A stretch of 64,000 nucleotides of DNA from Sisyra terminalis. Lineage: Eukaryota; Arthropoda; Insecta; Neuroptera; Sisyridae. The stretch covers positions 3,534,001 to 3,598,000 of the forward strand of contig OY292280.1 of the NCBI GenBank assembly GCA_958496175.1. Reading direction: 5' to 3'. The stretch's first letter is position 1, and each line of letters opens with the position of its first letter. The notes under the pieces were generated by a model, which was not told the origin of the DNA, did no database searches, and saw only the letters and a program-made list of their open reading frames with translations. A program made the position numbers and the translations under genes. Positions 1 through 12,559 of the stretch are shown here, piece after piece.

Positions 1-3000
1 ACTTCCCCTGGGATGAACAGCCCTATTTGGATTGAGGGTCCAAGTTGGATACTATTTTTTGACCAAAAATCGTTTATGAATACGAAAAAAAAATCAGTTG
101 GAGTTGCATCCAAAAATAGTTTGAATATTTCTCATATAGTAAATTCATTGTGTATTAATTCATATGTAACCTGATTTCTCATCTTTCAACATATAAAAAT
201 ATTCTTCCTGGAATGTGTAACTGAGGTATCCCTATCGCTTTGCTGGACTCTTAGAAGACTCTAAAGGAGGAACCATTGCATCTGGACCATATCTAATTTT
301 TCCCATATATTATCACGTGAATCCCGTATAGTTGTGTCAATTGTGGTTATACTAGTTATAGTTGTGTCCCCAAATATTTTCATCCTCCTGGCGATGTTTT
401 ATTGGGAATTTTTATAATAGTTCTCAGTAGGTACTCAGAAAACCATCAATTACTCACGGTTTTGTCAATATATCCGGTTTATTCCGTCCTGACGAATTAA
501 TCTTCCTTCTATTATTTCGGGAATATGTATTCTAGATATGAATGGTCGAAAAATTCATTTATATTTACTGAATTTCCCGAATTATGTTAAAAAAAAAATC
601 CCAGCCTAATGGATACTTCAAATATATTTTTTCCAAAATCATCTTTGTTGTCTTACTGACATCACAAACATGACCTTATTTTTTAATTTGGTTTTTCATT
701 TTTTATTATGACAGTTTTATTACAATACGAAGTATCTTTTTAAAATGGCCACTTCCCCTGGGATGAACAGCCCTATTTGGATTGAGGGTCCAAGTTGGAT
801 ACTACTTTACGACCAAAAATCGTTTATGAATACGAAAAAAAAATCAAATGGAGTTGCATCCAAAAATAGTTTGAATATTTCTCAAACAGTAAATTTATTG
901 TGTATTAATTCATATGTAACCTGGTTTCTCATCTTTCAACATATGAAAGTATTCTTCCTGGAATGTGTAACTGAGGTATCCCTGTCTCTTTGCTGGACTC
1001 TTAGAAGACTCTTAATGAGGAACCATTGCATCTGGACCATATCTAATTTTTCCCATATATTATCACGTGAATCCCTTATAGTTGTGTCAATTATAGTTAT
1101 ACTAGTTATAGTTGTGTCCCCAAATATTTTCATCCTCCTGACGATGTTTTATTGGGAATTTTTATAATAGTTCTCAGTAGGTACTTAGAAAACCAGTGAT
1201 TACTCCCGGTTTTTTCTATATATCCGGTTTATTCCGTATTGACGGTTTAATCTTCCTTCTGTTATTTCGGGAGTTCGTATTCTAGATATGAATAGTCGAA
1301 AAATTCATTTATATTTACTGAATTTCCCGAATTATGTTCAAAAACAAATCCCAGCCTAATGGATACTTCAAATATATTTTTTCCAAAATCATCTTTGTTG
1401 TCTTACTGACATCACAAACGTGACCTTATTTTTTAATTTGGTTTTTCATTTTTTATTATGGCAGTTTTATTACAATACGAAGTATCTTTTTAAAATGGCC
1501 ACTTCCCCTGGGATGAACAGCCCTATTTGGATTGAGGGTCCAAGTTGGATACTACTTTACGACCAAAAATCGTTTATGAATACGAAAAAAAAATCAAATG
1601 GAGTTGCATCCAAAAATAGTTTGAATATTTCTCATATAGTAAATTTATTGTGTATTGATTCATATGTACCCTGGTATCTCATCTTTCAACATATGAAAAT
1701 ATTCTTCCTGGAATGTGTAACTGAGGTATCCCTGTCGCATTGCTGGACTCTTAGACGACTCTAAAGGAGGAACCATTGCATCTAGACCATATCTAATTTT
1801 TTCCCATATATTATCAAGTGAATCCCTTATAGTTGTGTCAAGTATAGTTATACTAGTTATAGTTGTGTCCCGAAATATTTTCATCCTCCTGACAATGTTT
1901 TATTGGGAATTTTTATAATAGTTCTCATTAGGTACTTCCCTAATACAGAACCTCAATTGAATATTGTTTGTGGCAAATATCGCAAGCATATGTTCTTTCC
2001 CAGTTAAGGAGATATTCAGACATAGGGTTATTAGTATTGCAAGGACAATAAAACCCTTAATTTTTTTTCAGTAATGAAATTCCAGTTTTAGAAATGTTTG
2101 ATTTACGGATTTGAACGGCCATATTCCCAATTTTGAAATTTGATTATTTTATTTTTTGCTACAAAAATCTTTAATCGCAAAGCAATTGTGGTATATTGTA
2201 TCGTCTATCCCGAGAGGATTTAATCCCTTTTTATATTTCATCAACAAGAATTTTGTATGACCTTCACTCCAGTTGTAACAGTATACTTAAGTTGGACTTT
2301 TACAGCTGTATTCAGAAAACCATCAATATCTGACGGTTTTGTCAATATATCCGGTTTATTCCGTATTGACGAATTAATCTTCCTTCTGTAATTTCGGGAG
2401 TATGTATTCTAGATACGAATGATTGAAAAATTCATATATATTTACTGAATTTCCCGAATTATGTCCAAAAAAAAATCCCAGCCTAATGGATACTTCAAAT
2501 ATAACAGCATTAATTCTTTCCAAAATCATTTTTGTTGTCTTACTGACATCACAAATGTGACCTTATTTTTTAATTTGGTTTTTCATTTTTTATTATGACA
2601 GTTTTATTACAATACGAAGTGTCTTTTTAAAATGGCCACTTCCCCTGGGATGAACAGTCCTATTTGGATTGAGGGTCCAAGTTGGATACTACTTTACGAC
2701 CAAAAATCGTTAATGAATACGAAAAAAAAATCAATTGGATTGGCATCCAAAAATAGTTTGAATATGTCTCATATAGTAAATTTATTGTGTATTAATTCAT
2801 GTGGAACCTGATTTTTCATCTTTCAACATATGAAAATATTCTTCCTGGAATGTGTAACTGAGGTATCCCTGTCGCTTTGCTGGACTCTTAGAAGACTCTA
2901 AATGAAGATCCATTGCATCTGGACCATACCTAATTTTTCCCATATATTTTCAAGTGAATCCCTTATAGTTGTGTCCTTTATAGTTATACTTGTTATAGTT

Positions 3001-3095
3001 ATATCCTTGTTGTGTCCCCAAATATTTTCATCCTCCTGACGATGTTTTATTGGGAATTTTCATAATAGTTCTCATTAGTTACTTCTCTAATTCAA
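1..3095. repeat. Tandem array of ~750-bp satellite-like units
   Basis: Units start at 1, 751, 1501 and 2638, each opening with the same bases (acttcccctgggatgaacag). Spacing is 750, 750 and 1137 bp; the third unit is longer because it carries a block of about 370 bp (roughly 1937-2306). The fourth unit is cut off near 3095, and a further fragment of the unit end recurs near 4008-4075. Each unit contains a short internal iteration built on tatagttgtgtc. Short frames inside the units repeat with the units and show no family resemblance, so I treat them as non-coding. Confidence 0.9.
1937..2306 (-). pseudogene. Block in satellite unit 3 with a C2H2 zinc-finger relic
   Basis: This block interrupts the third satellite unit. 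On the minus strand at about 1961-2013 it reads ERTYACDICHK, the linker end plus the C-x2-C half of a C2H2 finger, with no continuous frame around it. It matches the other decayed fingers between 3.4 and 8 kb, so it is a fragment of the same dead multi-finger gene or repeat. Confidence 0.6.
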
Positions 3096-4010
3096 TTGGA
3101 ATTACATCCAAAAAGATTCAGCTTACTACTGGTGATGCTATTTCTGAATGATCTGATGACGATCTCGATCTTAAATCTTATCATAGGTTTAAGTCGGTTT
3201 ACTTTAACCGTAAGTCCTTACCAAAAGAATAATGGAACAACAAATCGTTGCATTTCGACCAGATTTGTGTATATATTTCAAACACTATACAGTTTTCCTT
3301 GATTCAGTTCGGACTCCAACCGTCATGAGAATCGATAGTCATGGGGATCGATAGTAATTGGACTCAGCATTTTTCATTGGAGGTAGTCCAAAATTCGTAT
3401 GGCTCTTTATCGGGGATCATTCCTTTGCTGCAAATCTCACAAACGTGGGATTTTTTATCGATATTTTTCGTCGATTGAGTTTTTCCAAATGGAAATCTTT
3501 GATGGAGTTATTCGGAAAATTGATGTTGAAATCACCTGATAACGTTACGGGAATTTCGTCCGAATTACGTCCAAATAGAGCTGATCTACTGGTGATGCTA
3601 TTTCTGAATGATCTGATGACGATCTCGATCTTAAATCTTATCATAGGTTGAACTCGGTTTACTTTAACCATAAGTTCTTACCAAAAGGATAATGGAATAA
3701 CAAATCGTTGCATTTCGACCAGATTGCCAGACTGCAGATGACCAGATGTTTATATATTTCAAACAATGTACAGTTTTCCTTGATTCAGTTCGGACTCCAA
3801 CCGTCATGAGGATCGATAGTATTATAGAGTGGCGTATTAATTGTTGGAGTTAGTCCAAAACTCGTATGGTTCCTGGTTCCTTGTCGGAAATCATTCCTGC
3901 TAAAATTTATTACAAGTATCACATGCATATGTTCTTTCACCCATGTATTTAGCCGATTGACTTATTGCAAGTATCACAAACATGTGGTCTTCTGTCAGTA
4001 TAATTAGCCG
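3096..4010 (-). pseudogene. Decayed C2H2 zinc-finger sequence
   Basis: Read on the minus strand, three finger pieces survive in different frames. DKKSHVCEICSKGM lies near 3400-3450; RRPHVCDTCNK and GERTYACDTCNKF followed by a stop lie near 3895-3990. The C-x2-C cores and TGEK-type linkers are recognisable, but stops and frameshifts separate them, and the His-x3-His halves are largely lost. No intron signals are seen between adjacent fingers, unlike the intact gene at 22.8-31.6 kb. It is a dead member of a C2H2 family, or finger sequence carried in a repeat. Confidence 0.65.
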
Positions 4011-4114
4011 ATATTGGGAATTTTTATAATAGTTCTCATTAGGTACTTCCCTAATTCAATTGGAGTTACATCCAAAAAAAATCAGCTTCATGGCAAAATT
4101 GGTCTCTAAGGTCA

Positions 4115-4376
4115 TTTGAAATTACAAAAGAATTTTGAATTTTGCTTCTCAATTTTTATTAGAAATGTCCCACTTAAGTGGCGTTTCTACAGTGGTCTTC
4201 TAAATTTTGAGGAGGACACAAGAACCAACGAATTGCTTTTCTCATTGGTTCTCCTGTTATTTGTTCTTGGTACTCCGAAAATTCATTCCTTTGGTGAAAT
4301 TTTCCGTCTTAAATTTGATTTGTTACAAACAGCACATATATGCATTTTCCGGTATGAATTCTTCAATTTAGTTTAG
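4115..4376 (-). pseudogene. Zinc-finger relic with linker and one finger
   Basis: On the minus strand near 4290-4370 an IHTGK linker is followed, after a one-base frame change, by HICAVCNKSNLRRK and then a stop. This is a clear but broken C2H2 finger. It belongs to the same relic cluster as its neighbours. Confidence 0.55.
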
Positions 4377-4766
4377 ACCAATGATTTTTTCCTGATTTGG
4401 AGGGTAGTTCTCTTATTTGGAGGATAGTTGTAGTTTTCATTTCGCAACTTCCGTAGTTGTCTCTACTTCCGTATTCGGAATTAGTTTAGTCCGATTTATC
4501 GTTTTGATTCAATTGTCTCTAGTTTTGCGTCTAGATCCTTCGCCTGGATAAATAGAGGGTTGTTTTCGTGAGAATGATATACCAAAATCGGGGTTCAAAT
4601 GAACAAAATCGTCAATTCCTCTTTTCTTAGTAGCGAAGCTAACTTTTGGGTACTGCAATCCATTTAATGCCATTTAAGGAGTCCTCAGTCCATGTGTACT
4701 GAAATGGAATAATCAAATCCATAACTGATAATCAGTTATGAGATCTTGGAGTTCATCTAATCATCA

Positions 4767-5290
4767 AATGAAAACTCCTCAAATATTCCAAAAAATTGAT
4801 GATTCGCCAGTATGAATCTTGGAATTTATAGAAGATAATGAAACATACTGATCAATGGGCCACATACTATTCCAATTTTTGCCCAAATTTGATACTAAAA
4901 TTTGACGAAAAATGTGGATATCCCAAAGGCAAGAATGAACCTAGAAAAATGGTTTCCACTGACATGGTTCCATCATGTCATACTATCCAAAGGAATCTGA
5001 AAAAAATCTTCAACTGCCAAATTGAAAAATGAAAACTCCTCAAATATTCCAAAAAATTGATGATTCGCCAGTATGAATCTTGGCAATTATAGAAGATAAT
5101 GAAACATACTGATCAATGGGCCACATACTATTCCAATTTTTGCCCAAATTTGATACTAAAATTTGACGAAAAATGTGGATATCCCAAAGGCAAGAATGAA
5201 CCTAGAAAAATGGTTTCCAATGACATGGTTCCATCATGTCATACTCTGCAAAGGAGTCTGAAAAAAATCTTCAACTGCCAAATTTATCCA
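4767..5290. repeat. Two-copy tandem repeat, period 261 bp
   Basis: The segment beginning near 4767 (aatgaaaactcctcaaatat) recurs 261 bp later with only a few changes. Each copy contains the same short plus-strand frame (4838 and 5099) starting MKHTDQWATYYSNF. The frames resemble no family known to me. The near-identity of the copies points to a recent duplication. From about 5300 to 5690 I see nothing recognisable. Confidence 0.85.
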
Positions 5291-5693
5291 AAGTTCTTCT
5301 ATATCAATAGAGTTTCCAACACTCAATTATCTACTATAATTGGAAACATTTATATATCGGAAGATTTGTCAAATTCTATATCTTACAAACTTCTGTAATG
5401 CACTGCATAAATGGATAGTCCGACATTCCAGCGCATCCAAACTATAAATGTTAAACTCAAAGTTTGGTTCTCGAATGATATCAATAAGGAAAACGCTATA
5501 AAGGAATAGACTTATGAAACAGACCTCATTCTCGGATAGTAATTCCTAAATGTATTGCATACTCTACTTACAATACATCAACTAGTTGCTGAGTCTTCAT
5601 GTTTGAGCACCTGGAACATAAAACAGTTGAACCTAAACCAAATATTTTGAACCCTATACTGTTTTCCCTCATTCATTTTTGGCATCAACCGTC

Positions 5694-6250
5694 ATGGGGA
5701 TCGATAGTAATTGGACTCAGCATTTTTCATTGGAGGTAGTCCAAAATTCGTATGGCTCTTTATCGGGGATCATTCCTTTGCTGCAAATCTCACAAACGTG
5801 GGATTTTTTATCGATATTTTTCGTCGATTGAGTTTTTCCAAATGGAAATCTTTGATGGAGTTATTCGGAAAATTGATGTTGAAATCACCTGATAACGTTA
5901 CGGGAATTTCGTCCGAATTACGTCCAAATAGAGCTGATCTACTGGTGATGCTATTTCTGAATGATCTGATGACGATCTCGATCTTAAATCTTATCATAGG
6001 TTGAACTCGGTTTACTTTAACCATAAGTTCTTACCAAAAGGATAATGGAATAACAAATCGTTGCATTTCGACCAGATTGCCAGACTGCAGATGACCAGAT
6101 GTTTATATATTTCAAACAATGTACAGTTTTCCTTGATTCAGTTCGGACTCCAACCGTCATGAGGATCGATAGTATTATAGAGTGGCGTATTAATTGTTGG
6201 AGTTAGTCCAAAACTCGTATGGTTCCTGGTTCCTTGTCGGAAATCATTTC
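5694..6250. repeat. Near-identical direct copy of 3341-3898
   Basis: About 555 bp here match 3341-3898 almost base for base, so that a 97-codon plus-strand frame and an 84-codon minus-strand frame are the same in both places. The frames are shadows of decayed zinc-finger sequence, not genes. Similarity weakens at the right end near 6245. Confidence 0.9.
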
Positions 6251-6490
6251 TGCTAAAATCTTGTTTATTACAAGTATCACAAGCATTCATTCTTTCTCCT
6301 GTGTATTTAGCCGGTTGACTTATTGCAAGTATCACAAACATGTGGTCTTCTATCAGTATAATTAGCCGATTGAGTTTTTCCAATTGAAAACTTTTGAAGG
6401 AATCAATTTTGTCACTTGTAAAATTGAAATTCCGGTAAAGATAGTGGAATTTTGTGTGAGTTACATCTAAGTAGAGCTGATCCACCTACT
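5700..6490 (-). pseudogene. Decayed multi-finger C2H2 sequence
   Basis: On the minus strand, TGERMNACDTCNKQDF near 6240-6310 and RRPHVCDTCNK near 6325-6350 are finger cores in two different frames separated by a stop. Upstream a finger-like LEKLNR segment follows. The left part duplicates the relic at 3.4 kb. Two fingers run on without a splice junction, so the ancestor probably had several fingers in one exon. No function is retained. Confidence 0.65.
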
Positions 6491-6999
6491 AAGTATTCTA
6501 GAAGTGTTCCATGAATATAATAACAGCACTATCCACATTTTAACCGATAGTCAAATTGTATTGGACACACTCTTTCCGAACTTACCTGGAAGTATATGGA
6601 AACCCTTACAAATCTGGTCACCTGAAACAAGATCAACTTGGGAAGGGTACCAAATCACAAAAAGAGGTTAATAAAAGAATCAAGGCATCTAACCATTGAA
6701 GATCCAGGACACCATTCAAAGATCCTCAGGTTGACAAAACTGGTAGTGAAAAATCCTTCAAAAAATTGCTTCACAAAAATCATGGCTCATTATGGATGAA
6801 AACCACTGTAGAATGATGGTCGGAAATCCATTCTTGAACTTCTAAAATACTTGATCTTACAAGAAAGCAAGTCAGAGTTTTAACGGATCTAATACCCAGC
6901 CATTCTGGACTCTTGAAACACTTGCATACAATTGGAGTACAAATGGGTGATCTACACTATACGATTCAGTTTGGACACCAACCGCCATGAGGATCGATA
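6491..6999. other. Anonymous repeat-derived spacer
   Basis: No gene is seen. Phrases such as tacttgatcttacaag recur near 6850 and 7570, and a related inverted piece occurs near 54.3-54.8 kb, so this is part of a dispersed repeat that also carries the zinc-finger relics. Confidence 0.4.
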
Positions 7000-7404
7000 G
7001 TATTATGAAGTGGCATATTTTTTGTTGGAGTTAATCCAAAATTCTTATGGTTCCTTATCGGAAATCATTTCTGCAAAACCCTTGTTTATTGCAAGTATCG
7101 CAAACATATGGCTTTTTACCGGTATAATTTGCCGATTAATTTTTTCCAGTTGTAAACTTTTAAAGGAATCAGTTTTGCCACTTTTAAAATTGATATCTAA
7201 TTCCTGATAAAGTGGTATTTCGTGCAAATTACATTCAAGTAGAGCTGATCCACCTACTAAGTATTCTAGAAGTGATCCATGAATATAATAACAGCATGAT
7301 CCACATATTAACCAATAGTTAAATTGTATTGGACGCACTATCTCCGAAATTATCAGGAAATATAAGAAAATCCTTACAAATGTGGTCATCCCCAATATGT
7401 TCAC
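7000..7404 (-). pseudogene. Zinc-finger relic
   Basis: The minus strand near 7060-7140 reads GKKPYVCDTCNKQGFCRNDF and then a stop. A 119-codon open frame overlaps in another phase but does not hold the cysteines in register, so it is not the coding frame. The layout copies the one at 6.2-6.5 kb, about 0.8 kb away, indicating tandem duplication before or after decay. Confidence 0.6.
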
Positions 7405-7779
7405 CTCCGGATGGATTCTTGATTACAGACGTTTGAATAATGAAGTGATCGAGGTTTTTACTCGCAAAAATCACCATTAATTCAAAAATTCCCTAACAAA
7501 AATCACGGCTCAATTTGAATGAATACTACCGGACAAAAGTACAGTAGAAAGATGATCGAAAATCCATTCTGGAACTACTGATATACTTGATCTTACAAGA
7601 ATACAAGCCAGCATTGTAAAGGGTCTAATAACCGGCCATGCTAGAGTCCAGAAACACCTGCATACAATTGGAGTACAAATAGGTGAAGTTCAGATTCTAT
7701 CCGGTAGAGGATGAATCCGGTTCTGGATTATGAAAAATTAGTGTTCTGAATTATTATTATTTTAACAAATCGTAACATC

Positions 7780-8100
7780 TCGACCAGATTTTTTCTATAT
7801 ATTTTTAACCCTATATGGTTTTCCTCGATTCAGTGTGGATTCCAACCGTCATGAAGATTGATAGTATTATGAAGTGGCGTTGGACTTAATCCAAAATTCT
7901 TATGGTTCCTTGTCGGAAATTATTTCTGCTATAATCTTTGTGTGTTTTTTTGCCCGTATATTTTGTCAATTGAATTTTTCCTAAAAGGAAATTTTTGAAG
8001 TCACCTGAAAAAATCACCAGATAAAATTACTGGATTATCATGTGAATTACGGCCGAGTAGAGCTGATCATTGTAGAACTCTACTATGAATAAAATATCTT
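7780..8100 (-). pseudogene. Highly decayed third copy of the zinc-finger relic unit
   Basis: The order of landmarks (a gattcagtgtgga block, gtcatga-gat-gatagtattatgaagtgg, tggttccttgtcggaaat, then a finger-like segment on the minus strand) follows the copies at 6.1 and 7.0 kb, but the cysteines are mostly gone. From 8100 to 8580 I see no gene. Confidence 0.4.
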
Positions 8101-8582
8101 ATTGATGTCAGTTTACCCAATAGTTGGGATACACGACATAGATAAGCAATTTCTGCGCGATCTGATGACGATCTCGATCTTAAACCTTCTCATAGGTTAC
8201 ACTTTTTCTCGGTTAACACTAGCCGTATGTTCTTTCAAATAAAGCTTCGCTCTATAAATAACATGAGAATAGAAATCAGAAGATCTTTTTCTGGATTTTG
8301 AAAAATCCTTCCCAAATTTTGTGGATTTTGAAAAACTGAGGTCTGATTACTCCAGACGAACGAAATAAATGAATCGATATTCAGAACACTATTTTTAATC
8401 AATGTGAAACCAGCAGAATGATCCATTCTGGATTCTGGTTTTCTGGATCCTGATTGTGCCTTACTAAGACCAAACAACTGAGCAAATTATGGGCGAATGA
8501 TCTTTATTACTATTTGACTAATTTAATATACACATATTTTAGTCATGTAGGTATAAAAAACGATTCATCTTTCTAGATGACA

Positions 8583-8995
8583 TCAAAATATTCACTAACT
8601 TTCAACAGTTATACAGTACACGAATTATATTGTAGTCTTATTAATATTATATTATTTACAAAAGTAAACTATAAACATCAATTTGAGCTAAAGTTCAAAC
8701 AAAAGTATAATTGACGTTTTACTCAGGCATGTATTTCGATTGCCAAGCATGCTTTCTCCTGATCATCAAGTAGTATTGAATCGCTCTGCAGTGACAGAGT
8801 GATCCAATTCTTCTTGACCACTGAGGAAGATTGCTTAGCAATCGAAATACGTATCTGGGCAATACGTCTATAAAACATTTGCTTGAATTTTTCTCTAAAT
8901 TTATATTTGTAGTTTACTTTTGTAAATTATATTTCCAAAATATGGCCAAAATATATTTCATATATTATATAAATAGTATGAAAGTTTAGTTTTTA
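8583..8995. mobile_element. Palindromic Penelope-like/hammerhead-bearing element
   Basis: Two arms in inverted orientation flank a short centre. Each arm carries the block tatttcgattgccaagca or its complement. The right arm near 8817-8845 holds a hammerhead-like core: CTGAGGA, a perfect 6-bp stem GATTGC/GCAATC with a 3-base loop, then GAAA. The left arm is decayed. The outer part begins with atcaaaata and a ttcaacagttatac motif shared with the copy at 32.1 kb. Related copies lie at 32.1, 41.4, 41.8 and 51.2 kb. Stem I is not evident, so ribozyme activity is untested. Confidence 0.65.
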
Positions 8996-10837
8996 ATCTA
9001 AAAACTCTGTCATTTTTTAAAAGAACTGTCAAAATGTACTTTAAGAAAAGGACAGGGTTCTTCTCATATCAATTGGCAATAATTTACTAAATCAAAGTTA
9101 TTAATTCAATTGGTTTGCCAAAAACAAATGCATTTTTAAGATAATATATTTGGCATTTTGTTTAAATCTTCCTTTTTTCATTGTACAAATTAACTTATAT
9201 TTAATAGTCAATTAATTATCAAAACTTCTTTCTATAAAATCAATATGTCCTTGCAAATTATAGGTGAGCACACAAAAAAGAAAATTTGATTGTTTTTCCT
9301 TCTTTATTATTTTCATAGAGGGCACCACTACTCACTTAAAAGCTGACACTTTTCTCGGGAACCACTTAACCAATTTTGATCAAAATTATCGCTTTTTGCT
9401 TAATATAACATTTTTTGAACTCTTACCAAGAATGATTGGAAAATTTTGAAAAGATATTATATTATTTATATAGATATTTATCCCCCACTCTTTTACTCCC
9501 ACTTCATTCGGGAAAATTTAAATCCGAAAATTGTCTATTTTGGTTCTCTGTAAATGTTATACTTTGTAAAAAGTAAAAAATGTTATCAAAATCGGTTGAA
9601 TGGTTCTCAAAAAAGGCTATTCCTGTTACGTTTTTATACCAACTTTATTTCTGTTGAAATATAATTTTACATGGATTTTTTGTTCAAAAAATTTTTTTAT
9701 ATAATTTAGTACAACGAAAAAAGGATATTTTTTATTATATAGTTTTTCTCTGGTGCCACACTTGATAGAGAAGTTTTTGGTTTTTTTCTTCGACATTTTT
9801 TACATTTACTATGATAAAATGTCATTAAAAAAATTAAAAAATTTGTATCAATATTCATCAATTACAACACTTGTTTACTGTCCCAATTTAGTAGGTTTCC
9901 CAAAATGCCAAATATAATTATTTTTATAAATTATTGAAAATAGATAGTATCATTTTTATGTCGTATAGATTCTGTCATTTATAATTTATCCCAGGATGTC
10001 CCAGGAACTAGAAATTTGGTGATAGAAAACAAAATCAAATCTGAAGTAGTGAAAGTTCATGGTAGTTGGTTTCTAATATTTAAGAAACCAATTGTCATGT
10101 GACTTCCCCTACTTTCAATGATGAATCACCAGTTTTGGGTAAATTTAGATAATTTCACAGGAAATCGAAGTATCCTAATGTGATTTCTATTCTGGGTATC
10201 CGAGTTGGAAGATTTAGCCAAACTTTATGAAAAGATTCCAAAACTAAAAGGTATCTTCAAAATCCTGTCCCATATTTGCGAATTTTCTTGTACTGATTTC
10301 CTAATCCGAGGATCCTATGGAATGAAATAAAATGGACCCTATGGATCCATAAGTCCGTAGGAATTGATGGCAACGAAAAATTTGACCAAAAAGAAGTCCT
10401 GATAAGGGGACTCAGGAATGGTGGGACTTTTCTCTCAATCTTCTAAAACTAGTATGTATAATCCATTTTTTTTCAGCAGATTTTATATGGAATCTCTTAA
10501 GTTCATCTTACCTTCGAGTGACCACTAAGATTGAGATACTTATACAATATGTTTTTATTACTAAAAATATTACTTTAATAATATAATTCATTACTTCTTA
10601 ATTTCTTAGCCAGAAACCAAATTTCCTGGATTAGTACATCCAAACAGGATCGGGATTCAGGAAACCTGCAAATTTGGATTCCGGAATCAATGATGGTTGA
10701 TTCCAGATCCAGCTCCAGAAAGTATTATAACTCATGTGAGTTTTGTGGTCATTATTTGCTGCCATACTATTTGGATGGTTCCAAACTCCCGTTTCTCAGC
10801 CTGACTTTCGAATATCATCGGTAAAATAAACATTTTA
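8996..10837. other. AT-rich intergenic stretch, no gene recognised
   Basis: Long A and T runs and short frames only. Phrases near 9340-9620 (gggaaccacttaaccaattttgatcaaaat; atcggttgaatggttctcaaaa) look like the diffuse tail of an old transposable element, but no ends can be defined. Confidence 0.3.
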
Positions 10838-11000
10838 TTATATTTTTTTTAATTGTTATTTACCGATGCTTTACTACTAAGGTCTTCAGCGGCTCTAGGA
10901 TTTGTAATCGGAAAATGTCGAAAATTTACTCAATACGAGGATCAAACCCTACACTTACCAGATTTGGAGCGGTCACCTTGACCACTTGGCCACCAGTAGA
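10838..11000 (-). mobile_element. tRNA-derived SINE
   Basis: Read on the minus strand from about 11000, the sequence opens with tactggtggccaagtgg, a pol III A box, and about 40 bases on has gggtttgatcct, a B box. The head resembles a Leu/Ser-type tRNA. A tail shared with the copy at 15.64 kb follows (cctagagccgctgaagacctt, then ggtaaataa). Two copies with the same head, body and tail in opposite orientations support a SINE family. Confidence 0.75.
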
Positions 11001-11269
11001 CTCCTTTAGGCACCATTTTATTGTTTACTTTAAAAAATATTTATACATGACTTATTAACTGTGCTGTTCTTATTCTGTAATATACTCCAGGTTATTTATC
11101 AAATCGGATATGTTCCCGAATAAAAAATTTGCTGTTGTTTTGCCACTTAATTTCCATCGATTTTTTTTATAATTTTCTAACCTTTAAATTAATTAAAACA
11201 AGAAATTCATAGATATCCTATTCTTATATATTTTTTCTTATCCAACTTTTGTAAAGAATATTGTTTTAG

Positions 11270-11478
11270 TCCTTTTTAGATTGATCAAAATCTGGCAACG
11301 TTGCATTTTATACTCTGTTTTTAATTTTATTCGCTCATTTTTTGTTAATTCATTGAAAATAAGGTAAAATTTTTATCATTTGTGAAAAATTTTTATTATG
11401 GAACGATTTGTACGCGGAATAAATTAACAACAAAATGGGAAATGCAACGTTGCCAGATTCAACGATTCTAAAAACGAT
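11270..11478. mobile_element. MITE with TIR around a ggcaacgttgca core
   Basis: The left end tttttagattgatcaaaatctggcaacgttgc and the right end gcaacgttgccagattcaacgattctaaaa are inverted copies. The interior is AT-rich and without coding. Members of the same group are at 11570, 13253, 17885 and 18147. Confidence 0.7.
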
Positions 11479-12480
11479 ATGAGCCAAAAAAATTGTATTT
11501 CTTAAAAAAGAAATGAAAAACCAATTTTGTAATAAATAAAATCTTTTTTTTTATTTTAAGGTTCAGATCCCTTTTAGGTCGGTAAAATCTGACAACGTTG
11601 CAGTTTCAATTGTTTTTTATTCTATGGGCGATTTTTTTGGTAATTCAATTGTAATATGGCATAATTTTCTTTTTTGTGGACAAATTTTCATTATGGACCA
11701 TTATAATAAAAGATAAAATAGAAAGTGCTACGTTGCCAAACTTTGACCGACCTAAAAGGGGCAGGAGTCAAAAAGTTATTGTCTACATAAAAATTGTACT
11801 ATTTTCTGTAATAGTTTTAATTTATAATTTACATAAGGGTTTCACTTCTGTTTTGCATTTCAATTTTGTCAAATAAATCATAATTTTTTTGAGAAAACTA
11901 TTTTTTTTTTGTTACATTTCCAAATTTCAGGAATAAAGTAAATTAAACTTTGAGGTTTAAGATATAAGCCTCTATATAATAAGTTATTGTAAATAAATAA
12001 ATTTCGTCGATGGTAAATAATTTCATTACTCCCAAAAAGTAGCGTACCGTGGTGGAGGGGGGCCGGTGACCCATGAAAATGTGGCGGCATAATGACATTG
12101 ATAATTCCATAACTGTCTTACGTCGTAAACTTGTGATTAAAAATATCTGGAATTTTATTAAGTTTTTGTAAGAATATATTGATGAGGTACCGTAGGTTTT
12201 CGCTGCCTATGGTCGACAGCAATATCTTCATCCCCTTAACCATAAAAATTAGTAAAAATCCAAAAACCTTTAATTTATTAAAAAATAGTTTCTTCCAGCT
12301 ATCCTTAAAGCAAAATCTTTTAAACAGTTATGAATATACCACCCGGGGCCATGGCCGCTCTGGCCATTCGGTTCTGGCAAAAATCGGTTCAACCCTTTCT
12401 CACTATTGTATGTAATAATTTTTCTCTTTGGATTTGGAAATTGATGTTAATGTAAACATTTCACTACAAAATCCCACGAT
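11330..12480. repeat. 1.15-kb segment duplicated directly at 17905-19075
   Basis: From the MITE interior through the unusual GC-rich patch ggggggccggtgacccatgaaaatgtggcggc (about 12056) to the ctttggatttggaaattgatg tail, this block recurs about 6.58 kb downstream with only scattered changes. Short frames in it (for example 11878-12090 minus and 12179-12415 plus) are preserved because the copies are recent, and they show no family resemblance. Confidence 0.85.
11570..11762. mobile_element. MITE, same TIR family, ends near-complete
   Basis: The left end (cttttaggtcggtaaaatctgacaacgttgca) mirrors the right end (acgttgccaaactttgaccgacctaaaaggg), giving terminal inverted repeats of about 35 bp around about 125 bp of AT-rich DNA. 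Confidence 0.75.
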
Positions 12481-12559
12481 TTTTTTTCCTGAAAAAAAAA
12501 TAGAAATTAACCAAATTAATCCAGGAATTAGATGTATGGATTAAAAAAGTTGAAAAATT

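Noticed and set aside
745..1167. 140-codon plus-strand frame in the satellite, with related frames at 1420 and 1660
   Set aside because: It repeats with the satellite units, is disrupted in the other units and shows no family resemblance.
3358..3651. 97-codon frame found identically at 5711-6004
   Set aside because: The identity reflects a recent segmental copy. The cysteine-bearing zinc-finger frame lies on the other strand and is broken.
4838..5398. Two frames starting MKHTDQWATYYSNF
   Set aside because: They arise from a 261-bp tandem duplication; no homology is recognised and there are no start or splice features.
11878..12415. Frames MPPHFHGSPAPLHHG (minus) and MMRYRRFSLPMVDS (plus), both present again near 18.5-19 kb
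   Set aside because: They are preserved only because the duplication is recent; they overlap MITEs and lack recognisable motifs.
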